Counted from the first letter of the stretch, positions 17,053-26,135 are shown. The stretch is DNA of 64,000 nt from Actinopolymorpha singaporensis (GCF_900104745.1 NZ_LT629732.1:1426001-1490000), one strand, 5' to 3'. Numbers and translations: made by a program. Notes: generated by a model not told the origin, from the letters alone.

Positions 17053-18300
17053 TCAGGCTGCCCGGTCGGTGGTCTCGTCGGGCGTCGGCTGGACGGCCTG
17101 CAGGGGACGAACGCTGGTGGCGATGAGGACAGCCAGGCCGAGGAGTACGGCAACGACCACCAGGGCACGCAGCACGGTGATCTGGTGGCCCAGGAAGCCG
17201 ATGGCGGGTGGGCCGGCGAGGAACGCGCAGTAGCCGATCGAGGCGATGACGCTGACCCGGGCGGCGGCCCGGCGCGGGTCGTCCCCGCCGGCGCTCATGC
17301 CGACCGGGAAGCCGAGGGAGGCGCCGAGGCCCCACAGCAGGGCGCCGACGTAGGCCAGGCCGGGCACGGGCGCGAAGACGAACACGGCCACGCCGACGAT
17401 GCCGACCAGGGCGATGGTGCGGACCACGCGGACGCGGCCGTACCGGTCCAGCAGCCCGGGCCCGAACCAGCGGCCGGCGGTCATGGCGGAGAGGAAGCCG
17501 GCGAAGGCAAGCGTCCCCAGCGCGGCCGACACGTGGTGGCCGTCGATCGCGGCGACGCTGATCCAGTCGTTGCCGACGCCCTCGGCGAAGGCGAAGGTGA
17601 GAACGAAGAGCCCGATGAGCAGGGTACGCGGCTCACGCCACGCGGTCAGCGCGCCGCCACGCTGCGACTGCTCGGTCCCGCCGTGACCGGTCCCGTCGTG
17701 CTCGGTCCCGTCGTCGTCGGGGACGAACCGCCGCGTGAACCACACCACGGGCATCACCACCAGCACCGCGACCGCGGCCAGGTGCACGGCCACCTCCACG
17801 TGCAGCGCCACCATGGCCGCACCGACCAGTGCGCCGGCGACGGTGCCGAGGCTGAACCCGGCGTGGAAGCGGGACATGATCGACTTGCCCAGGTGGCGTT
17901 CCACGACCGTGCCCTGGACGTTCATCGCCACGTCCCACGCGCCGTTGGCGAAGCCGAGCAGGAACAACCCGATCACCACCGGCACGACGCCGATGAACGA
18001 CCCGAGTGCCGCCGTGGTCAGGCCGACGCCGAGCAGGATGGCCATCGCCATGACGGTGCGGGCCGAGCCGATCCGGGTGACGACCGGACCGGACAACGGC
18101 AGTGCCAGCAGCGAACCAGCGGCGATCGCGAGCAGCACCAGGCCGAGCGCGGCCGAGTCCAGCTCGAGGCGGTCGCGGACCTGTGGGATCCGGGAGGCCC
18201 AGCTGGCGAACGCGAAGCCCGAGCCGATGAACGCGGCATAGGTCGCCGCCGTGGCGGCGCGGACCCTTGACGGCGTCGGTGCGGCGATGGTCGATGTCAT
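17053..18300 (-). CDS. MFS transporter
   Basis: 415 residues with twelve predicted membrane helices. The N-half has AFIGSGFAFASWASRIPQVRDRL and the signature-like loop GPVVTRIGSARTVM; the cytoplasmic centre is a charged, His/Gly/Thr-rich loop (PDDDGTEHDGTGHGGTEQSQ). FANGAWDVAMNVQG is typical of a group of MFS permeases whose substrates are unassigned. ATG 18300 follows AAGGA at 18306-18310 on the minus strand; an in-frame start at 18414 lacks one. Confidence 0.9.
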   Translation of the reverse strand: MTSTIAAPTPSRVRAATAATYAAFIGSGFAFASWASRIPQVRDRLELDSAALGLVLLAIAAGSLLALPLSGPVVTRIGSARTVMAMAILLGVGLTTAALGSFIGVVPVVIGLFLLGFANGAWDVAMNVQGTVVERHLGKSIMSRFHAGFSLGTVAGALVGAAMVALHVEVAVHLAAVAVLVVMPVVWFTRRFVPDDDGTEHDGTGHGGTEQSQRGGALTAWREPRTLLIGLFVLTFAFAEGVGNDWISVAAIDGHHVSAALGTLAFAGFLSAMTAGRWFGPGLLDRYGRVRVVRTIALVGIVGVAVFVFAPVPGLAYVGALLWGLGASLGFPVGMSAGGDDPRRAAARVSVIASIGYCAFLAGPPAIGFLGHQITVLRALVVVAVLLGLAVLIATSVRPLQAVQPTPDETTDRAA

Positions 18301-18668
18301 GGCGTCCTTCGGGCCGGCGGGAAGCAGGACGAAACGGGCGAGGAACGGCACCGGTCCGCGCGCGTACGAGCGAGCGTAGAACACCGCGCCGACGTCGCCA
18401 CCGGCTGCGTTCACCGGAGGCCTCGTCCCCCGCAGCGCCTCCGACGGTCGGGTCCGGGCAAAGCGGGCGACAGGGGATGGCTCTGCTCGGTCCCCGGCCG
18501 GTCAGCACCTGCTCACCTCGGCGCAGCACGCCGACGAGATCCCGGCCGTACGCCAGCTTGGTGAGCATCGGAAGTCGTCAGGGCCCGGGTGTCGAGCATG
18601 GGGCACCGGCTCCGTCCCTGGTACACCGGTGGCCACGACGGGCCGCGCGAAGGAGAAGGAGAACCACC

Positions 18669-19109
18669 ATGGCGATCCAGCGGATGGACCACGTGAGCGT
18701 CGTCGTCGACGATCTCGAGGCTGCCAAGGCGTTCTTCCTCGAACTCGGTATGGAAGTCGAGGGCGAGGCGCCGATCGAGGGACCTTCGGTGGACCGGCTC
18801 AACGGGCTCGACGGCGTACGAGTCGACATCGCGATGATGCGGACCCCGGACGGTCACGGCAAGCTCGAGTTGACGAAGTTCCACAGCCCGCCGGTGGTCA
18901 CCCCCGAGCCGAAGAACGCGCTGGGAAACACGCTGGGTCTACGGAGCGTCATGTTCGCCGTCGACGATCTCGACGCCACGGTCGCCGGCCTGCGAGCCCA
19001 CGGCGCCGAACTCGTCGGTGAGGTGGTGCAGTACGACGACAGCTACCGGCTCTGCTACGTCCGCGGCCCCGAGGGGATCATCGTCGCGTTGGCCGAGGAG
19101 CTCGGCTGA
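18669..19109 (+). CDS. VOC-family protein
   Basis: 146 residues: a vicinal-oxygen-chelate domain with MDHVSVVVDDLEAAKAFFLELG at the N-terminus, the second module LRSVMFAVDDLDATVAGLRAHG and the terminal YVRGPEGIIVALAEELG. Metal-ligand-type residues H (HVSVVV) and E (EGIIVALAEE) are present. An AAGGAGAAGG site precedes the ATG closely, predicting efficient translation. The reaction or ligand is unknown. Confidence 0.87.
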   Translation: MAIQRMDHVSVVVDDLEAAKAFFLELGMEVEGEAPIEGPSVDRLNGLDGVRVDIAMMRTPDGHGKLELTKFHSPPVVTPEPKNALGNTLGLRSVMFAVDDLDATVAGLRAHGAELVGEVVQYDDSYRLCYVRGPEGIIVALAEELG

Positions 19110-19236
19110 CAGCGGCCACAGGCGTACGAAGAGATCCTCGAAAATCTCCGCGCGGGGGTGTCGGATCGATGTCGAGGCGTTCGTAGCAGGGGTGAAGCGG
19201 TCGACTCGGTGACCGCGCTCGACAGAGGAGACACCC

Positions 19237-20058
19237 GTGAAGCCCACCGCCCGCCAGATGCACCAACTCGTGGAACCGATCCATCTGGTCGCGTACTTCT
19301 GTCAGGAGCCGACCGACGCGCTCATGGCGCTCGGTCTTCGGAACTACTGGGACGGGTACTTTGCCGCGAGGTCCGCGCCGCTCGGCCGGGCCCCGGCCGA
19401 GGTGGTGCACGCGGTCTTCTACAACTTCGCCGACGGCGAGGTGGCCCGGCACATCCCCCGCGTCTGGAGCAAGACCACTCCCGAGGCGGCCCTCGCCGCT
19501 CGTGAGCAGGGCTGCGTCGCGGCGCTGAGGCGGATCCTCGGTGACCTCGCCGACGGCCCCGGCGTCGCGCGAGCTGCCGACCTCGCCACCAGGGCCGCGG
19601 CGAGTGCCCCGACGGTTGGCCGGCCTCTGTACGCCGGCCTCCGGGCGCTTCCCGTACCCGAGGAACCCGTCGCCCGCCTCTGGCACGCGGCCACCCTGCT
19701 CCGCGAGCACCGCGGGGACGGTCACAACGCCGCGCTGGTCGCGGCGGGCATCGGCGGTACGGAGGCTCACGTGCTCGGCGCGCTGTCCGAAGGCATGCCC
19801 GCGGAGAAGTTCGGCAGGGTCCACCACCTCCCCGCGGCCCAGCTCGCCGCGGTCGTGGACGGGATGCGTGCCCGCGGCCTCGTCGACGAGTCCGGCTGGC
19901 TGAGCGACGCGGGCCAGGCGACGAAGGAGCGGATCGAGGCGCTCACCGACGACCTCGCCGCACCGCCGTACGACATCCTCCAGCCGAGCGAACTCGACCA
20001 GCTCGTCGCGGACCTCGAACCCATCGCCACCGCCCTCGATGCCGCCGGCTCCCACTAG
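19237..20058 (+). CDS. SCO6745-family helix-turn-helix protein
   Basis: 273 residues matching the actinobacterial SCO6745 family: ARQMHQLVEPIHLVAYFCQE, GLRNYWDGYFAARSAPLG, VVHAVFYNFADGEVARHIPRVW, and a C-terminal winged-helix-like part with VVDGMRARGLVDESGWLSDAG. MarR-like DNA binding is inferred from the C-terminal half only. Function of the family is unknown. GTG start with AGAGGAG upstream. Confidence 0.8.
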   Translation: MKPTARQMHQLVEPIHLVAYFCQEPTDALMALGLRNYWDGYFAARSAPLGRAPAEVVHAVFYNFADGEVARHIPRVWSKTTPEAALAAREQGCVAALRRILGDLADGPGVARAADLATRAAASAPTVGRPLYAGLRALPVPEEPVARLWHAATLLREHRGDGHNAALVAAGIGGTEAHVLGALSEGMPAEKFGRVHHLPAAQLAAVVDGMRARGLVDESGWLSDAGQATKERIEALTDDLAAPPYDILQPSELDQLVADLEPIATALDAAGSH

Positions 20059-20157
20059 ATCCCGCCACGTCCGGTGAACGGCGACGCGGCGCCAGGTGCC
20101 GTGACACAGGAGACTGGCGAGTTGCGGGGGCGACTGGTGACAGGTGAAGGTACGGAC

Positions 20158-20937
20158 ATGGCCGACCACGAGCAGGAGGTCCCCCTCTTCGGTGCCGGAC
20201 TTCAGGACCGGAAGCTTGTCCGTGTCGGGGACACCGTGCGGCGTCCGGCGGGCGGATGGACCAACTCTGTGCACGATCTCTTGCGAGACCTCCGCGCGAG
20301 GGGGTACGACCTGGCACCAGAGCCGCTCGGCCTCGACTCCGCGGGCCGTGAAGTCCTCGGCTACGTCGAGGGCCGCGACCCGGGCTGGCCGTTCGTCCCC
20401 GAGATCCTGACGGAGGAAGGTGCCAGGCAACTAGGCCGGCTGACCTCCCGTCTGCGGTCTGTGCTGGCGACCTACTCGTGCCCTGTCGACGCGCGATGGC
20501 AGTTCGCGGAGGGCGCGCCGAGGTCCGGAGAGACGATGCAGCATGGCGACCTGGGCCCGTGGAACCTGCTGTGGGGGGATGGGCCCGAGGTCGTCGGAGT
20601 GCTGGACTGGGACTTCGCGGGCCCCGGCGACCCCTGGTACGACACCGGTCATCTGGCGTGGTTCACCGTGCCGTTCATGGACGACGATCGAGCCCGGGCC
20701 CGTGGATTTCCCGAGCCGCCCGATCGTCGGTCGCGCCTGGCCGCGTTCGCCGGCGGGGCCGGAATCTCCGCTGCAGAGCTGGTCGGGGTCACGGTTCGTG
20801 CGCAGGAGGAGTACGAGCGCCGTGTGCTCACGCGGGGATCCTACTCATGCGAAGGTCCGTGGAAGACCCTGCTGGAGATGGGCTTTCACAAGAACGCCCG
20901 CTCCGACCGGGCCTGGACGGTGCGCCACTTCGCGTGA
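20158..20937 (+). CDS. APH-family phosphotransferase
   Basis: 259 residues. The catalytic loop is QHGDLGPWNLLW and the metal motif is VLDWDFAGPGDPWYD. The N-lobe VRVGDTVRRPAGGWTNSVHDL is clearly related to the protein at 1488-2297, so these are paralogues. ATG 20158 follows GGTGAAGG; a longer in-frame start at 20074 lacks a site. Small-molecule kinase by family; substrate unknown. Confidence 0.85.
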   Translation: MADHEQEVPLFGAGLQDRKLVRVGDTVRRPAGGWTNSVHDLLRDLRARGYDLAPEPLGLDSAGREVLGYVEGRDPGWPFVPEILTEEGARQLGRLTSRLRSVLATYSCPVDARWQFAEGAPRSGETMQHGDLGPWNLLWGDGPEVVGVLDWDFAGPGDPWYDTGHLAWFTVPFMDDDRARARGFPEPPDRRSRLAAFAGGAGISAAELVGVTVRAQEEYERRVLTRGSYSCEGPWKTLLEMGFHKNARSDRAWTVRHFA

Positions 20938-20941
20938 GCAA

Positions 20942-21271
20942 TCAGCGGTTGTCGCCGCTGCCGCCCAGCACGCCACGCTCCTGGCGGCTGGTCAGCTTGG
21001 CCAGGTTGCCCGTCGCGATGTCGTCCAGGGACAGGTCGAGGTAGTCGGCGAGCACCGCGACGTACCACAGCACGTCACCGAGTTCCTGGGCGATCTGGAC
21101 CCGGTCGATCCGCGACTCGTCACTGTCGAGGTCGCGGACCCACTTCTTGAACTTCTCGGCGATCTCGCCCGACTCGCCGACCAACCCGAGCACCAGGTGG
21201 AGCAGTTCGTTCTTCTTGTCCCGCGGGGCAGCGGTGCGCAGGGCGCCGCGCTGGTACTCGTCCAGTTCCAT
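20942..21271 (-). CDS. MazG-like nucleotide pyrophosphohydrolase
   Basis: 109 residues of the all-alpha NTP pyrophosphatase fold. The metal-binding helices are visible: LVLGLVGESGEIAEKFKKW (E-x-x-E) and QIAQELGDVLWYVAVLADYL (E-x-x-D). These enzymes hydrolyse NTPs or dNTPs to monophosphates, often house-cleaning non-canonical nucleotides. ATG 21271 begins the conserved MELDEYQRGALRTA sequence; an upstream in-frame start at 21403 adds an Arg-rich tail without support. Convergent with the phosphotransferase, 4 bp apart. Confidence 0.87.
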   Translation of the reverse strand: MELDEYQRGALRTAAPRDKKNELLHLVLGLVGESGEIAEKFKKWVRDLDSDESRIDRVQIAQELGDVLWYVAVLADYLDLSLDDIATGNLAKLTSRQERGVLGGSGDNR

Positions 21272-21704
21272 GGCGGACCAGTATGGTCGAGCGCTCCCTG
21301 GCAGCAGCCCGGCGTCCGCCCTGGGTGATGTCTGAACGCGTCCGCGGCCTGCTCGAGCTCGCGAGCCAGGTCGTCGTTGCGCTGCGGAGAGGAGGAGCGT
21401 CATGAACGGACACGAGAAGCGCTCTTGTGGTCCGGGCGTCGACCGCAGGTGGAGAGTGTCAGGCGCGGAACGGTTCTACTCGGCAGTTCGGCGGACTTCA
21501 GGAACGCAAGAGGGTCTTTGCGGGTCTCGAACGGCCAGACCATCTCGGTCGAGATGGACTCGCGATTCTCCACCACTGGAACGGCGTTCCGACCCAACGA
21601 GATTCCGTTGACAACACAGAGCGGAGCCTTCTGGACATGGCCTTGGAAGCACGCATACTCCGCGGATGCGATTGATCGGCAGAGTGCGTGCCGGTAGCGA
21701 GTAC
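21272..21704. other. Intergenic region without a recognised gene
   Basis: About 430 bp with only short, unconvincing frames. GC content falls in 21380-21700 relative to the neighbours and codon structure is absent, consistent with decayed or non-coding DNA. I see no RNA gene or strong hairpin. Confidence 0.5.
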
Positions 21705-22334
21705 CTAGCGGAGGCCGGCCAGCAGGTGGGCGTCGAGGAAGCCCCGCTCGGAGGCCGGGTCGTGAACGAGCCGGGCGACCGTGACGAGCCCTGCTCCGGC
21801 CAGCAGTTCGGCGAACCGATCCACGGGCCAGCTGTAGGCAGGTGTCACCTTGTGGTCGAACCGGACCGGCTTCGGACCGTCGGTCGCGAAGAACGAGACC
21901 AGGACCAGTCCCCCTGGCGCCAGGACGCGCACCTGCTCGGCGAGCAATGCGGGCAGTTCGTCGGGCGGTGTGTGGATCATCGAGTAGTAGGCCAGCACGC
22001 CGCCGAGTGCGCCGTCCTCGACCGGTAGGGCCTCCATGCGCGCCTCGTCGAACCGCAGGGCCGGATAGGTCCGCCGGGCGTGACCGACCATTCCCGGGGA
22101 GATGTCGAGCCCGAAGGCGTCAAGCCCCAGGTCCTGCAGCAGAGCCGTCAGATGCCCGGGACCGCATCCGACGTCTGCGACCCGCCGGTTCCCCGTCCCG
22201 CGCACCAACTCGGCGAAGCTGCCAATCATGGCCCGAGCGAACGGCCGCGTCTCCAGCCGGTCGGCGAACAACGACGCGTAGAGCTCGACGACCCCGTCGT
22301 AGGCCGCCCGGGTCTCGTCCTGGTGGTGCGCCAC
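21705..22334 (-). CDS. Class I SAM-dependent methyltransferase
   Basis: 209 residues. N-terminus ETRAAYDGVVELYASLFAD, SAM loop VADVGCGPGHLTALL, FGLDISPGMVGHARR, and VRVLAPGGLVLVSFFA. It is the closest relative in the window of the methyltransferase at 14555. GTG 22334 is taken as start because recognisable sequence begins there; longer in-frame extensions run into an unrelated spacer. Substrate unknown. Confidence 0.85.
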   Translation of the reverse strand: MAHHQDETRAAYDGVVELYASLFADRLETRPFARAMIGSFAELVRGTGNRRVADVGCGPGHLTALLQDLGLDAFGLDISPGMVGHARRTYPALRFDEARMEALPVEDGALGGVLAYYSMIHTPPDELPALLAEQVRVLAPGGLVLVSFFATDGPKPVRFDHKVTPAYSWPVDRFAELLAGAGLVTVARLVHDPASERGFLDAHLLAGLR

Positions 22335-22509
22335 GGACGAGAAGCTAACACCAGTGCATCCTCGCGGCTTCTGGCCGGCCCGCGGTGGCCGATCTGCTTC
22401 GTCGTCACTGCCACGACGTGATGGCGGCTTCCACAAAACCTGTGGGCGGACCACGACGGCCGCTGCTACTTTCCCGGAGGCCGTGCGAGAGACCGAGGAG
22501 GTGGTACCC

Positions 22510-22581
22510 GTGAACGTATCGACATGGGTGCTCCCCTCTTGGGTCACGGTCGGGCGACAGGTCGTCCGGGAGCGCCGCTGA
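22510..22581 (+). CDS. Small upstream ORF (23 codons plus stop)
   Basis: A GTG at 22510 is preceded by an excellent ribosome-binding site, GAGGAGGT (22495-22502), with 7-nt spacing, and opens a 23-residue peptide (MNVSTWVLPSWVTVGRQVV then RERR). Its end runs into the left arm of a hairpin that brackets the ribosome-binding site of the next ORF. This is the layout of a translational-attenuation leader, but the function is inferred from position only. Confidence 0.45.
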   Translation: MNVSTWVLPSWVTVGRQVVRERR

Positions 22582-22605
22582 CGAGCACTCCCGAAAGGCA
22601 CGACC
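22560..22605 (+). promoter_or_regulatory. Hairpin enclosing the ribosome-binding site of the next ORF
   Basis: GGTCGT (22560-22565) can pair with ACGACC (22600-22605) and CGGGAG (22567-22572) with CTCCCG (22588-22593), leaving the AAAGG site (22594-22598) in the internal loop directly before the ATG at 22606. Translation of the upstream ORF into 22581 would open the left arm. Confidence 0.5.
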
Positions 22606-22791
22606 ATGGAGTTCACTTCCGAACATCGCCTCGACGACGGCGTCCTCGAACGCGATTTCACCCTCGGCGAGATCCCCGGCGTCCTGTGGACCCCTGGATC
22701 CGCGCCGAACCCGGCCCCGTTGATCCTGACCGGCCACAACGGCAGCCTGCACAAGCGGGAGCCGCGGCTGGTGGCTCGGGCCCGGCACTAA
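22606..22791 (+). pseudogene. Truncated alpha/beta-hydrolase N-terminus
   Basis: 61 residues (FTSEHRLDDGVLERDFTLG, IPGVLWTPG, PLILTGHNGSLHKREP) that look like the start of a dienelactone-hydrolase-type alpha/beta hydrolase ending just after the oxyanion-side strand (H-N-G). The nucleophile and the rest of the fold are absent; the frame ends at ARARH and no continuation is seen in any frame before the next gene. Probably a gene truncated by deletion. Confidence 0.6.
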
Positions 22792-23033
22792 CGGGGCCCG
22801 GTTCTTCGACCGGCATCTGAAGTGAGCCCGGGTCGGAGGCTCACACACGCCGCCAGGACGGCTCGAACGCCCGTTGACTGTCCGAGATCATCCGGAGCCG
22901 GGCCGAGTAGCAGCAGCACCTGTTGCTCGGGGACTGGCGTGCGAGGAGGGTGGGGCGGTCGGCTGCGGCTCTGAACACATTGCCGTACTGGATCGCTGAC
23001 CGGATCGCCGACTGGGTGGTTATCCTCTCCGAG

Positions 23034-23660
23034 GTGACGCCGATCCAATGGCCAGTACACACCGAGCGGCTGACGCTACGGGCCTACATGCCAAGCGATC
23101 TTGACGCCTTGTGGGCCTACGAACAGCTTCCGCAGGTCCAGCACTGGCTCGGCTGGGTACCACGCTCACGCGACGAGCTCCGTGATGCCATGGACTCCAA
23201 GCCGAGCAACAACACTCACGTCATGGTACTTCGCAACTCCACGATCATCGGCCACATCATGATCATGCCGCGCGACAGCTGGGCACAGATGGACGTTGCG
23301 GAGCGCGCCAAAGGTCTCGAGGCCGAACTCGGCTGGATGTTCAACCCAGCGCACGGCGGCAAGGGCTATGCGACTGAAGCGGTCAGCGCAGCGATCAGTA
23401 TCTGCTTTGACGTGCTCAACGTGCGGCGCATCCACGCGGGATGCTTCGCTGACAACGCCGCATCCTGGCGTCTCATGGAACGCCTGGGGCTGCGCCGTGA
23501 AGAACACAGCCGCGCCGCGGCGCTGCACCGCGATGGCACCTGGCACGACGGCTTCACCTACGCGCTACTCCGCGAAGAATGGCCCACTCCCCCTGCTCTC
23601 AGGCTGGAATTGCGTTCTTCACGGCTTCCTCATGCACCTCGTCCTCATCGAGGACGGTGA
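23034..23660 (+). CDS. GNAT-family (RimJ/RimL-like) N-acetyltransferase
   Basis: 208 residues of the RimJ/RimL type: VHTERLTLRAYMPSDLDALW, LGWMFNPAHGGKGYATEAVSA with the acetyl-CoA loop GGKGYA, FDVLNVRRIHAGCFADNAAS and MERLGLRREEHSRAAA. Codon use is less GC-biased than the neighbours. GTG 23034 follows TATCCT by 7 nt, suggesting a leaderless transcript; a longer in-frame start at 22923 is possible. The 28 C-terminal residues (from about LRLELRSSR) look non-conserved. Substrate unknown. Confidence 0.85.
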   Translation: MTPIQWPVHTERLTLRAYMPSDLDALWAYEQLPQVQHWLGWVPRSRDELRDAMDSKPSNNTHVMVLRNSTIIGHIMIMPRDSWAQMDVAERAKGLEAELGWMFNPAHGGKGYATEAVSAAISICFDVLNVRRIHAGCFADNAASWRLMERLGLRREEHSRAAALHRDGTWHDGFTYALLREEWPTPPALRLELRSSRLPHAPRPHRGR

Positions 23661-23830
23661 CGGAACCGTCTTCGCCCGCACAACATCCAGCGTGAGATCG
23701 ACAAAGGAGACCCCGGTGGAAGCGACGACGGGCGGCATGGAGATGTTGACTCGCTCTGGCTCGATGTTCTGGACCGCTCAATCCAAACCGGGTTGACAGC
23801 GGACGGGCCCGACGGTTCGGATGGGCGCTC

Positions 23831-24736
23831 GTGAGTCCCCGCAAGATCCGCGCCGGCCAGGCCGACATCGACACGCCGCTCGTCCGTTCGCTGGTGGCCG
23901 CTCAGTTCCCGCGGTGGGCCGCGTTGCCGCTGGAGCCGGTCGACTCCAGTGGATTGGCGAACGCGATCTACCGCCTCGGTACCGACCTGTCCGTACGGTT
24001 GCCGCTCCGGCCCTCGATAACCGACGAAGTCCAACGGGAGCAGGAGAAACTCGCGACACTCGCGCCGTTCCTGCCTGTGGCCATCCCTTCTGTCGAGGCG
24101 ATCGGCTCACCCACCGACGCGTTCCCGGGCAAGTGGTCCGTCCACCGCTGGCTCGCCGGTACGCACCCCTCCCCCGAGGCCCTGGTGGATCCGCGTGGGC
24201 TGGCGACGGACCTCGCGGCGTTCGTCGACGCGTTCCGGCGGATCGACCTGACGGACCGGCCGCCGGCGTATCCGGGTGAGCGCCGGACGCGCGCTCCGAT
24301 GGTCTCGATGGACTCCTCGACACGGACGGCGATCGGCGAGCTGGATGGCCTGATCGACACTCGCGCAGCACTGGCGTCGTGGGAGGAGTCGCTCGCGGCG
24401 CCATACGACGGGCGCGAGGTGTGGGTGCACTCGGACCTGACACCGAGCAACCTGCTCGTGTCGGCGGAGGGCAGGCTGACCGCGGTGCTCGACTTCGAGA
24501 CGTGCGGTGTCGGCGATCCGGCGTGCGATCTGTTCCCCGTATGGAACCTGCTGCCCGCGAACCTCCGCGACGAGTTCTGTGCGGCGCTGGACGTGGACGA
24601 CGCGACGTGGCTCCGCGGACGCGGGCGCGCGCTGTCCCAGGCGCTGATCGTGTTGGCGGACCACAAGGACACCAACCCGGCGATATCGAACTACGCGCGG
24701 CGCGTCATCCGCGAGGTGCTCGCAGCGCCTCGATGA
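23831..24736 (+). CDS. Aminoglycoside-phosphotransferase-family kinase
   Basis: 301 residues with the complete APH fold: SSGLANAIYRLGTDLSVRLP (ATP-binding N-lobe), WSVHRWLAGTHP hinge, catalytic WVHSDLTPSNLL, and metal motif AVLDFETCGVGDPACDL. This subfamily is widespread in actinobacteria and often annotated as aminoglycoside phosphotransferase without proof of resistance. GTG start at 23831. The 170 bp before it contains only a 26-codon ORF at 23715 with an AAAGGAG site, of doubtful meaning. Confidence 0.87.
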   Translation: MSPRKIRAGQADIDTPLVRSLVAAQFPRWAALPLEPVDSSGLANAIYRLGTDLSVRLPLRPSITDEVQREQEKLATLAPFLPVAIPSVEAIGSPTDAFPGKWSVHRWLAGTHPSPEALVDPRGLATDLAAFVDAFRRIDLTDRPPAYPGERRTRAPMVSMDSSTRTAIGELDGLIDTRAALASWEESLAAPYDGREVWVHSDLTPSNLLVSAEGRLTAVLDFETCGVGDPACDLFPVWNLLPANLRDEFCAALDVDDATWLRGRGRALSQALIVLADHKDTNPAISNYARRVIREVLAAPR

Positions 24737-24855
24737 TGTCTCCGCGCTGGCGCGCGGCGTCGGTGGGTCTGGAAACAACGTGCCAGACCTTCGTTCGGCA
24801 GTGATGCTGCAACGGGTCGCGTGACACGGGAGGAATCCTGCAGCAGGGAACCGAT

Positions 24856-25061
24856 ATGTTGCCCATTGGTGAGGCGGCGGTCGGGATGAAGCTGAGCGCG
24901 CGGCACTTGCGTCGGTTGGTTGCCGAGCGGCGCATCGCCTTCCACAAGCTGGGTCGCGCTGTCCGCCTGGATGCGCTGACGTGCAGGCGTACATCGAGGC
25001 TGGACGGGTCGGACCGATCGCCGAGTCCGACGTCTGGCGTGGTCTGGGCGGGGTGGCGTGA
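24856..25061 (+). pseudogene. Excisionase-like DNA-binding protein, frameshifted
   Basis: The first 40 codons encode a MerR/excisionase-type winged helix (IGEAAVGMKLSARHLRRLV and AERRIAFHKLGRAVRLD). A missing base near 24978 shifts the frame; in the shifted frame DVQAYIEAGRVGPIAESDVW completes a normal excisionase tail and stops at 25061. The stop overlaps the start of the integrase fragment, the usual xis-int order of integrated actinobacterial elements. Confidence 0.65.
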
Positions 25062-25271
25062 TGACGACCAGGGCAGGGCGCCGCCGTTTCGGCAGGGTTC
25101 GGAAAGCGTGAGTCCGGCCGTTGGCAGGCTCGTTATCCGGGACCAGACGGGCTCCTCCGGTCTGCGCCGCAGACGTCCGCGCGGAAGTCGGACGCGGAAC
25201 GCTTCTTGGCGCTGGTGGAGTCAAGCCCGGACGATGACGGCTCGGCTGAGGATGTCGAGCACGCGAGCTAA
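25061..25271 (+). pseudogene. Integrase N-terminal fragment, frameshifted
   Basis: Begins MTTRAGRRRFGRVRK and, after one extra base near 25088, continues as RESGRWQARYPGPDG and ARKSDAERFLALVE, the arm-type DNA-binding N-terminus of tyrosine integrases from pSAM2-like elements and actinophages. It ends at 25271; the SAM-like and catalytic domains are missing. It lies 90 bp from the 3' end of tRNA-Gly, the expected attachment-site position. Confidence 0.65.
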
Positions 25272-25361
25272 TGGCCCCGCTGACGGCCCGTGACGCGATC
25301 ATGGTGGCTGACGGCGAAGGCCCAGGCGTCCCGATCATGGGGTTGGCCTGGGCCTTTGTGG

Positions 25362-25435
25362 TGGAGCGGGTGACGGGAATCGAACCCGCACTATCAGCTT
25401 GGGAAGCTGATGTTCTGCCATTGAACTACACCCGC
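25362..25435 (-). tRNA. tRNA-Gly (anticodon CCC)
   Basis: The reverse strand folds into a 74-nt cloverleaf: acceptor GCGGGTG/CACCCGC, D-arm GTTCAATGGCAGAAC, anticodon stem TCAGC/GCTGA with loop TTCCCAA (anticodon CCC), T-loop TTCGATT, discriminator T and an encoded CCA. It reads GGG glycine codons. Its 3' end faces the excisionase/integrase relics. Confidence 0.93.
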
Positions 25436-25559
25436 AGCGCGCCGCCGGTCAGACGACACCCGCCGCCACGAAGGCGACGAGCGCTCAGAATACTACCCAT
25501 CCCCGGCGCGCCGCCGACGGCATGTCCTCTCGCCCGGCCGGGTTCGGTAGGTTGCCTGC

Positions 25560-26135
25560 GTGCTGCTCTCCGACCGTGACATCCGAGTCGAGCTCGACAA
25601 GGGCCGGGTGGTCCTCGACCCGTTCGAGCCCGAGTTCGTCCAGCCGTCCAGTGTGGACGTCCGGATGGACCGCTACTTCCGGGTGTTCGAGAACCACCGC
25701 TACCCGCACATCGACCCGGCCGAGGAGCAGCCCGACCTCACCCGCCTGGTCGAGTGCGAGAAGGGCGAGTCGTTCATCCTGCACCCGGGCGAGTTCGTAC
25801 TGGCCTCGACGTACGAAGTGATCACGCTTCCCGACGACATCGCCGCCCGGCTGGAGGGCAAGTCCAGCCTCGGCCGGCTCGGCCTGCTCACCCACTCCAC
25901 GGCGGGCTGGATCGACCCCGGCTTCTCCGGGCACGTGACCCTCGAGCTGTCCAACGTCGCCACCCTGCCGATCAAGCTCTGGCCCGGGATGAAGATCGGG
26001 CAGCTGTGCTTCTTCCGGCTCAGCTCGCCGGCGGAGCAGCCGTACGGCTCCGAACGCTACGGGTCCCGCTACCAGGACCAGCGCGGCCCGACTCCGTCCA
26101 GGTCGTACCGGAATTTCCACCGCGCCGACATCTGA
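25560..26135 (+). CDS. dcd: dCTP deaminase, probably dUMP-forming
   Basis: 191 residues. Motifs: [78 protein letters not shown] and a C-terminal lid [12 protein letters not shown]. Overall it is very close to the mycobacterial bifunctional dCTP deaminase/dUTPase, which converts dCTP directly to dUMP and so feeds thymidylate synthesis; bifunctionality is inferred from that similarity. GTG start with a TAGGTT box 6 nt upstream, so leaderless initiation is likely. Confidence 0.95.
   Translation: MLLSDRDIRVELDKGRVVLDPFEPEFVQPSSVDVRMDRYFRVFENHRYPHIDPAEEQPDLTRLVECEKGESFILHPGEFVLASTYEVITLPDDIAARLEGKSSLGRLGLLTHSTAGWIDPGFSGHVTLELSNVATLPIKLWPGMKIGQLCFFRLSSPAEQPYGSERYGSRYQDQRGPTPSRSYRNFHRADI

Noticed and set aside
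23715-23795. 26-codon ORF with an AAAGGAG site before the phosphotransferase gene
   Set aside because: The peptide is unremarkable and no hairpin or conserved partner is visible, so a leader role cannot be supported.
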